DNA from: Anaspis maculata
Lineage: Eukaryota; Arthropoda; Insecta; Coleoptera; Scraptiidae
DNA length: 64,000 nucleotides
Assembly: GCA_949128115.1 (NCBI GenBank)
Contig: CASBRS010000033.1
Location: 1-64,000, forward strand
Direction of reading: 5' to 3'
Shown: in pieces, positions 57,543 to 64,000 of the stretch
Numbering within the stretch: the first letter of the stretch is position 1
How the letters are laid out: each line of letters opens with the position of its first letter
The notes under the pieces: model-generated
The model's input: the letters and a program-made list of their open reading frames with translations, nothing else
Told to the model about the DNA's origin: nothing
Databases searched by the model: none
Position numbers and translations under genes: made by a program

Positions 57543-58827
57543 AAATAAATATCTTCAATGTCCGCTCTGCGCCATCGTAGGTTCTAGTTATTCAGAAATG
57601 ACATCAAACATGAATCGATAGCAATGTTTAGTGCTTGAAGCAAAAAAAAAGTCATGTCCCCCTTGTACCCCTTCAGTCCTGAACCAGCAGGGGGTAATCG
57701 AAAAGAACAGCGGGCCAAAGTATCCATTTTGGTGCTAGGGACAATCATGCCAAAGTTCTTGTTTGTATCACAAAGTGCAGGATTTTTTTGTGTACCGCTA
57801 GTACTATACGTGACAATCATGACCAAATCCATGGATGTAGGAATGGCTGGATGGAGCATTACGTCAAAAATACGGTTCCCAAACCGGAAATGTCAGAGAA
57901 GGCCTCCAAAGTGAACTTGATTTAGTCGGGTAACAGTGGCGCACAATTATTTTTTTCAAGGGTTTGGCATTTCAGCTGTCACAAACGCAAATCGCCAATG
58001 CCACCACGTACACCGAGAAAATTTGAAGATAATAAAGGAAAATGCGGCGGAGGTTGTGACTAAATCGCGTTGTTGTTCAGTTGGGTCTCACGAAAATGCA
58101 GGTCAGCCAATATTATAGCAGATCAGCAAGGGAGCTTACATAATTAGACTAGTTTAGCAATGTCGTTGGAAGCAGCCGTTGAAAAGACCTGGAGTGGAGC
58201 ATCTTGTGATTGTGGCTTGAAGCTGCTCATAGAAAATTATAGGAGTCTGATATGGGCTAATCTACAAGAACTGATCTATTTGACCTGCAAAAGTGACTGG
58301 CCTCCACTTCAAACTCCTCAAAACTCCAAATCAAAATTTTCCGAAATGATTAAATTGTGTTTACTCGTACAAGTGTAGTGTGAGGTTTGAAAGAATATCT
58401 GCATCTGAAAACTGGGTGTTTGACTAAATTGGATTGATAAAACAGGCAATTTATTCCAAATATCAAGTACATAGGTACTTATATACTTAGTAAAAGACAA
58501 ATAATTATAACTGCCACCTACTAACATGTTTCAATATTATTCATAAAGAAGAAATCACTTCTGACTTCTGGTACAGTATACAGTGGTATCGACAGTCGAC
58601 ACCAAAGTATGCAACACTTTCACAGAAATTTCTTGACCTTAAGAAACATGATTACAATAAAGTGTGAGAATCTCAGTTTGAGCTTAATGCAAGAGGTTAA
58701 TACTTGCAAGATATAACTACTGAGTATTGACAATATTAAGTATTGAGTAGGTACTGGGTATATTGATAACTGAGGACATAACTTTAACATACATAATTAT
58801 TGTAATACCAGTGAAACAAAAAAAAAG
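57543..58827. other. Intergenic, candidate short frames only
   Basis: A plus-strand ATG at 58160 opens 72 codons without a recognised domain. The 57654-57914 frame and its opposite are probably incidental. tccatggatgtaggaatggct near 57830 is repeated inverted near 60600 as part of a scattered repeat. Confidence 0.35.
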
Positions 58828-58997
58828 ACCACTGTCATTCATTATTTTACAGTTTTTGCAACAATTTGGACTCTAAATGCTCCTCAATTAGGATATGTCC
58901 ATATCTTGGCTGTTAGTTGCAACCGATATGTTCAAATTGGAGGTCATTTGGGCCAAATTGTTGCAAAACCGGTTGAGTACTGAATGACTGTGTTCTC
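58828..58997. repeat. 170-bp inverted repeat
   Basis: ccactgtcattcat and tttttgcaacaatttgg on the left pair with ccaaattgttgcaaaa and gaatgactgtg on the right. Arms are about 70-80 bp at ~80 percent. An old MITE-like hairpin. Confidence 0.7.
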
Positions 58998-59091
58998 CTT
59001 TTTTGTCCACACTGCACTGGTACCAATTCAATAGGAACTTCAAGTGTTAACATTCAAACTGGTGAACTAAGTGGAAAACATTTTGAAAGAA

Positions 59092-59257
59092 AGGTGCGTT
59101 CAGTCAGCTTATTTAGTCGCCAGTTTTAATTTTAGTCGTAAGCGCTGCATCTCTTATTGGCTGTTCTGAGGAGGCTGGTTCATGAGAGCCAATAGGCGTC
59201 GCTGCGCTTGCGACTAAAATCAAAACTTACGGCTAAATAAGCTGACTGAACGCACCT
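59092..59257. mobile_element. 166-bp hairpin MITE
   Basis: Inverted ends aggtgcgttcagtcagctta (59092-59111, continuing tttag) and taagctgactgaacgcacct (59238-59257), then inner pairs tttagtcgtaagcgc / gcgcttgcgactaaa and attggctgttc / gagccaat. Typical of small cut-and-paste MITEs; the target duplication is not obvious. Confidence 0.8.
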
Positions 59258-60251
59258 GAACTTGGTCAAAGTTTTTCAAAGTTAGGTAGGTTATAGCATT
59301 GTTGTACCTAAGGTACTTATTTTTACAACTGTTTTTGCAACAAATTCCAACACAGTTACCTACTAGGAAAGGTAAAGCGTTTGTGCAAGCATAAGCTTTT
59401 GTTGCATTATAAAACTTCCAACAGGACAAGATGTTTCGGCAGCATGGCAGCTTTGATGACAGCACAGTGAGCCAAGTCTACCCCAGTCTTCCTCCATTTG
59501 AGAACGGCAGTAGATAGCACCCAAAACGCAGTATCCTAACTAGTTTTTTCGAGAGTTTTTGCCATTCCACATTGCACTTGGTGAAGTTTTGTATCAGTCA
59601 GGCAAATTTTCTTTCCAGGCAAGTATTATTAGCTTGGAAATATGTCCGAAAACGAAGCCGAAAAACGGAATTCTTCATCTAAAACCAATCCATTCAACGT
59701 ATATCCTTGAGCATCTTCATCTCCATCATTCAAACTTCTGATTTTATTTGAACTGTTGACTTGGGAGTTGCCGGAGTTTCTACTCTTTTCTGCAAGAAAT
59801 CAGAACCTCACTAAAAAATAATCATGTAGCCCCCGTTTGCACCAAAAATTTGATCATGAAATAGTGAATTGAGCTTTTTTTTTTGCTGGATTTTAGCATA
59901 GTACCTGATGAAAAATGCAGTTTTACAAAAAAAAAAAAAGGGAAAATGTTCATTTCTCAACAGCTTCTATGCATCGCCTGTGGTCAGTCAACTGGCAGAC
60001 CAAAGAAAATCCTCAATTAGCTATTTCATGACTAAATTCTTTTGTTGCAACCGGAGGTAGGTTTAATAAAAATTGCAATTTGTTGGACGATTTAGCCCTT
60101 TTTGCTAAGATGCCTGATGGATGTAACGCCACTGAAGCTCTTGTCAAACGACAGAAGTGAGGTTATGTACGTGGTGAAATGAGGCTTTTTTCCAGGAAAA
60201 AAATGAATGAACATGAATATCACGGCCAGCAATTCATCAAACTTGACTTAC
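59258..60251. other. Intergenic, region where further THAP exons would lie
   Basis: I searched the minus strand for the second half of a THAP finger following the exon at 60252-60322 and found nothing convincing. Confidence 0.35.
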
Positions 60252-60322
60252 CGATGAAGCGCAATGCCCTCTGAACTTGAGGTTGTGGTCCGCGACAGCC
60301 CACACAATTTACAGGATACCAT
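60252..60322 (-). CDS. Orphan THAP-type first exon
   Basis: The minus-strand ATG at 60322 begins MVSCKLCGLSRTTTSSSEG and ends at Ala-Leu-His, followed by a consensus donor (TCG then GTAAGTCAAG) two bases into a codon. The C-x2-C start, the LH before the junction and the intron phase match the exon at 23243-23304 inside the P-like element. THAP fingers typically continue with a His-x-Phe-Pro motif just after this point, which would be in the next exon. I see no P-like terminal repeats close by, so this is either the start of a host THAP gene (next exons beyond what I can recognise) or a relic of another P-like copy. Confidence 0.4.
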
Positions 60323-60827
60323 CGTGGATAACTCTGCAAAATGAATCGGATTACAAACGAATCGTACTGGAACTGGTAGAAAAAAACATTATTCTCGTTG
60401 CTGTTATGATAGATCAGACATTACTTACTCAGAATTACAAATTTTGATGCACTTAATTCCACTTATTTGCACTGACGCGATTTCTGTGACAGCCAGTTGA
60501 CGGTTTTGAACAGCGTATTGATTATATTTCAAAAATCAAGTTCACCTTGGAGGCCTGGCTTCCGCTTTAAGCCCCGCCCCTCAGCTCAAAATCGGGTTCC
60601 AGCCATTCCTACATCCATGACCAAATCGAACTTTGACTCGATGAGTTGTTTGCGATATTATAATCCAAATTATTTTGTGAAGTCACTCACCAAATTTCAT
60701 CATTAGCCGAGTGATGTTTTTCTACTGCACCCTCTATAAAGTGTCTGCACGATTTGCGCAGATGGCTCCACATCCAGATTGGTCCAGGGTGGTCTTAGCA
60801 ACAGGCATGCAAAGTGACAATGCTTGG

Positions 60828-60835
60828 TATAAAAG
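60828..60835 (+). promoter_or_regulatory. TATA box of the small two-or-three-exon gene
   Basis: TATAAAAG, preceded by a cagattggtcc (CCAAT-like) near 60775 and followed about 20-30 bp later by tctcatttt and cctcaacc, either of which could be the initiator. The first downstream ATG is at 60893. Confidence 0.6.
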
Positions 60836-60892
60836 TGCAAGATATCTCTCATTTTTGCCCTCAACCAACGTCCGGACTACTTGAGATCTCTG

Positions 60893-61873
60893 ATGAAACA
60901 AACTGAACTTAGTGATGCTGAAGTTGATACTGATTCTGACATCGAAACTGACATTGACAAGCTCGAGACACCGCGGTTACATAAGGCGCTTTTGTTTTGC
61001 CGGAAGGAGCTGCTCGGGGTAGATCACTAGACAAAAAAAGTAGCTGGGCCGTGATTGGTGTATGAATCTACTTCCTCTATCTAGTGAGGCTCAAAACGAG
61101 AGCGACTTTAGGTATAAACAAAAGCCGGTTTTCACTGAATCTCTCTTTCGCAGCCAACTGCGAGGATGTCATCTGCCGTGCAGATTACTATTATTGGTTG
61201 GGGCTAGATCACAACGGTTTTGTAATTTTCCCGGCCCCTGAGTCGAAAGACTGGGAATGTAATCTTGGTAGCTGGCCGTTACGCCTCGTCTTTGCTGATC
61301 GTGGTCATGTATACTTGGCAAGATTCCACTCAAGCGATGGCAATATACATGTCACCACAGTCCAGCCGAACGGCAGTATGGCCTTAACCGACCAGAGGTC
61401 CGAAGACAAAGTTGAAGTGAGTGTTTGGCACCCAGATCCCACATCACAGTCCATTAGACTTCTATTCCGGCACGCGGCACGAAATTAGGAAATTCATGCC
61501 GAGCCGGAAGCGTATATCGAGGCTCATTGAACTAAACTTCTACTGTTTTCAGTTGTTGATGCACGTACGCTCTCCACCGAACTATCACAAAGGTTTCAAG
61601 TTCTACCCAGTATGGCCTCGCACCACGCTGAGCAAGAATGGCAAGAAATCGCCCGATCTCAGAGAAGCTGCGGTGGTTGCCGGTATAGAAAAAAACCGGT
61701 TCATTTACTTGGGACTGATCGAGCTCGCAGGAAAAAGCCATGTCGGAAAAGTCATTCAGAATGCATCTGGAGACTACGAACTGATCTATGGTGTGGATCA
61801 AGAACACAAACGAACTGAAAATTTTCAAATTTTAGTCTCGCATTCTTGCGGAGTGATATTAGAGAACTCTTAA
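60893..61873 (+). CDS. Small gene, spliced, DM9-like C-terminus (proposed)
   Basis: ATG at 60893, 58 bp after the TATA box, opens an acidic N-terminus (MKQTELSDAEVDTDSDIETD) that reaches a stop at 61028. The middle exon reads from about 61165 (or 61154) to 61416 with YYYWLGLDHNGFVIFPAPES and LVFADRGHVYLARFHSSDG. A clear phase-0 intron follows: GAA then gtgagtg at 61417, ttttcag ending at 61552. The last exon, 61553-61873, includes VVAGIEKNRFIYLGLIELAG, VGKVIQNASGDYELIYG, EHKRTENFQILVSH and ends ILENS. That spacing (iYlG, GKV, yg..EH, F.ILV) resembles the DM9/DUF3421 repeat of insect proteins. Intron 1 is unsure: GGG/gtagat at 61019 with acceptor gcgag at 61164 keeps frame (about 232 residues), while the better acceptor cag at 61153 does not. 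DM9 proteins are often cytosolic, and no signal peptide is seen. The intron between middle and last exon is the strongest part of the model. Confidence 0.5.
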
Positions 61874-61907
61874 AGTAATCATAGTATTGGAAATATGTTG
61901 TTTCACA

Positions 61908-62869
61908 TATAATCAATTCCACGGCTATCTGCATTAGAGCAAGCTATGGAAAAATTATTTTTTGTTGGTAGGAATGAGTGGGAATCCATAACCGTCGTCG
62001 CAGAAGGTTTGTGTAAATGTGGTAAGTGAAAAGGTTAGGTTTTGTGGCAGATGTCACCCGTCGCGCAGTGTGATGCACGTCAAGTCAAAATGTTTAGTTT
62101 ATTTGGGGAAAACAGATAAAAACGTGTTTCTCGGAGTGTAAATTTGCTGGACACCGTCTTCACGAGTTGGGGGGTCTTTGCTTGTGCTTTGGTAGTGGCG
62201 GCCAGTGAGCCAGTGCATAAAATGACGCCAAAGGAAGTCAGCGGCAGCACTAAAAGGAAGTAGGACTGATAGTAGGAAGTACTACGTGCTCTACAACACT
62301 AAAACAGCATACAAGCCAGAAGAAGATGAAGAAGGGAATACATACATGAAATGGTCAATATATTCATGTTTAGAAGATCTTCCAACACAGAGTGCACTCA
62401 CGCGTCGTGTCTCGACTGCCTTGTCTTGTACAGTGCAACTCCATAAATCAATGTCCATGGAAGCGAATTTTCTCAACATCACTGGAGCCACTGGACAGGC
62501 ATCTTCATTAAATTTTCTTCCCTTTAGTGCTGCCGCTGACTTTCTTTGGCGTCATTTTATACACTGGCTCACTGGTCGCCACTACCAGAGCACAAGCAAA
62601 GAGCCACCAACCCGTGGAGACGGTGCCCAGCAAATTTACACTCCGAGGAACACGCTTTCATCTGTTTCCCCCAATAAAACTAAACATCTTGACTTGACGT
62701 GCATCACACCGCACGACGGGTGACATCTGCCACAATACCTAACCTTTTCACATACCACATTCACACAAACTATCTGCGACGACGGTTATGGATTCCTACT
62801 CATTCCTACCAACAAAAAATATTTTTTCCATAGCTTGCTCCAATGCAGATAGCCGTGAAATTGATTATA
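61908..62869. repeat. 962-bp foldback just downstream of the small gene
   Basis: tataatcaattccacggcta at the left pairs with tagccgtgaaattgattata at the right. Arms are about 350 bp, roughly 90 percent alike (landmarks caagctatggaaaaa, ggtgtgtgacatctgcc-type segment, gacttgacgtgcatca, gtgagccagtg, gcggcagcact), with a ~250-bp loop. A plus-strand frame of 145 codons (62286-62723) covers loop and right arm with no domain and is probably chance. It begins 34 bp past the gene's stop codon and may contribute its 3' end. Confidence 0.85.
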
Positions 62870-63100
62870 CTAGGATGGGCACCATAGTCCAAATATATAA
62901 AAAAAACTCTGGACTTTGTCATAAAGTTGTGAAATTTGCTACACATGTTCTTTCAATTATTCTCAACATACCTGGATGTGGGGCAGTCTCGACAGGTGGC
63001 GTATACAGGATGTTTTTTTTTAGTTGTAATGGGTACCCGGGATCATCCCTGTTACAATCGTGCTACCGAGGGGTAAACTACTGACGGAATTTTTGTACAC

Positions 63101-63262
63101 CGATTTCCAATTTTGTGATGATTTCCAATGATTTCCGAATGATTTCCAAAGATTTCCGAGGATTTCCAAAGATTTCCAATGATTTCCAAATGATTTTCAA
63201 ATGATTTCCAATGATTTCCAAATGATTTCCAAATGATTTCCAATGATTTCCAAATTATTTTC
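63101..63262. repeat. 10-11-bp minisatellite, (A)TGATTTCCAA units
   Basis: About fifteen units of tgatttccaa / tgatttccaaa / agatttccga. It gives a long repetitive frame on the minus strand that is an artefact. Confidence 0.95.
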
Positions 63263-63371
63263 TCATTATTTCCACTTTCTTCAGTCGAAACTCATTGTGA
63301 TTTTTGCTATCAGAATGGGGTACTTGTCAATGAAACAGATTTGAATCAAAATTCTTTAAATCATCAATATT

Positions 63372-63890
63372 TTGTTGTTTGGAGGCGGAAGCTGAGAGCA
63401 GCCACTAATCAACAGTAGCCTATTCTTTCCCATTTTTAGTCGGCTATCCATATAGCGAAAAAATTAGATCGTTATGTCTTCGGGTTCAAGTTTTTCATTC
63501 ATCTCTTACTTTGAGGGCGGCGTGTGGGGGCGGCAGCATTCGGGAAAGTAACTGTCGCACAGTCTGAGTTGGAGGCTTCCAAATGTGTAAGGAAATATGA
63601 AAAATCAGTGAAAATTATGAAAGTTGCATTTTTTGTTTGGGGGCAGGAGCTGGAGGCGGCGACTAATCAAAAGTGACCTATCTCTTCCAATTTTCAGTCA
63701 TCTATACATATAGCGGAAGAATTAGATCGTTAATCTTCAGGTTTATGTTTGACATTCATTTCTTACTTTGGGGGCGGCGTGTGGGAGCGGCAGAGTTTGG
63801 CAAAGAAATTCTTGCACAGTTTGAGCTGAGAGTTTATTCATTCATTTATTTATTTATTTATTTATCAACGTCTCGGTTTGGGGACCTCCG
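63372..63890 (+). repeat. Two ~258-bp tandem repeats
   Basis: Unit 1 (63372-63629) and unit 2 (from 63630) share ttgtttgg.ggc.g.agctg, ctatacatatagcg, aattagatcgtta, cattcat.tcttactttg and ggcggcgtgtggg, about 80 percent alike. The second ends at an (ATTT)n tract near 63842-63866. Confidence 0.85.
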
Positions 63891-64000
63891 AAAATCCAAA
63901 AAATTGAAATTGGTTTTTCGGGAAATTTTTTGGCAGCATCCTTCGTGAGGTCCAGCAGATCACGGAACTCAACTTACTTTCGGAAAAAACCAACGGTCTA

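Noticed and set aside
57251..57558. Cys/Phe-rich repeat proteins on the minus strand
   Set aside because: Artefact of the 21-bp minisatellite, whose unit length keeps frames open.
58160..58378. 72-codon frame from ATG at 58160 as a first exon
   Set aside because: Composition is plausible, but no TATA box, no convincing donor and no recognisable continuation.
62286..62723. 145-codon plus-strand frame as a gene
   Set aside because: It spans the loop and right arm of a foldback and has no domain; the left arm shows an equivalent antisense frame by symmetry.
63052..63243. NHWKSFE-type repeat protein on the minus strand
   Set aside because: Artefact of the tgatttccaa minisatellite.

Overview
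The window is eukaryotic nuclear DNA, AT-rich and almost free of conventional genes. The transposon mix (BEL/Pao, piggyBac, a P-like element with a THAP exon, an endonuclease-type non-LTR element) and a compact promoter with a perfect TATA box suggest an arthropod, most likely an insect. A sap-feeding hemipteran is only a guess. No ordinary multi-exon gene crosses the window. The only convincing host-type gene is small and lies near 60.9-61.9 kb.

Layout. Positions 1-13990 are a tandem array of a monomer of about 412 bp (array 1). It holds a several-kilobase block duplicated almost perfectly, and only one copy carries a 2.8-kb foldback transposon, so the other copy is its empty site. After a flank and a TA microsatellite, 15240-27060 is a second array (array 2, about 410 bp). 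By sequence and by reading frame it is a diverged relative of array 1 lying in the opposite orientation. Array 2 is interrupted by three insertions: a 559-bp unclassified element (apparent 6-bp target duplication), a 1974-bp P-like element (8-bp duplication, one mismatch) and a 1.5-kb internally deleted piggyBac (TTAA). Empty sites for all three exist in sister monomers.

From 28.5 to 41 kb lie a decayed jockey/RTE-like fragment, an 819-bp element with Tc1/mariner-type ends, a nearly complete BEL/Pao retrotransposon on the minus strand (6165 bp, near-identical LTRs, GTTGC target duplication, one frame break in pol), and a broken non-LTR pol with a YADD box and a restriction-like-endonuclease tail.

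From 42.8 to 63 kb the dominant structure is the long inverted repeat. There are at least nine, from 140 bp to 2.6 kb. Some have clear TA or TTAA target duplications. One has a solo LTR in only one arm, and one has a smaller foldback nested in one arm. Between them are minisatellites and a tRNA-like sequence. At 60.2-61.9 kb are an orphan THAP-type first exon (minus strand) and a TATA-promoter gene whose C-terminus resembles a DM9 repeat.

All coordinates, alignments and splice sites were read by eye. Family names rest on motif recognition, not on searches.
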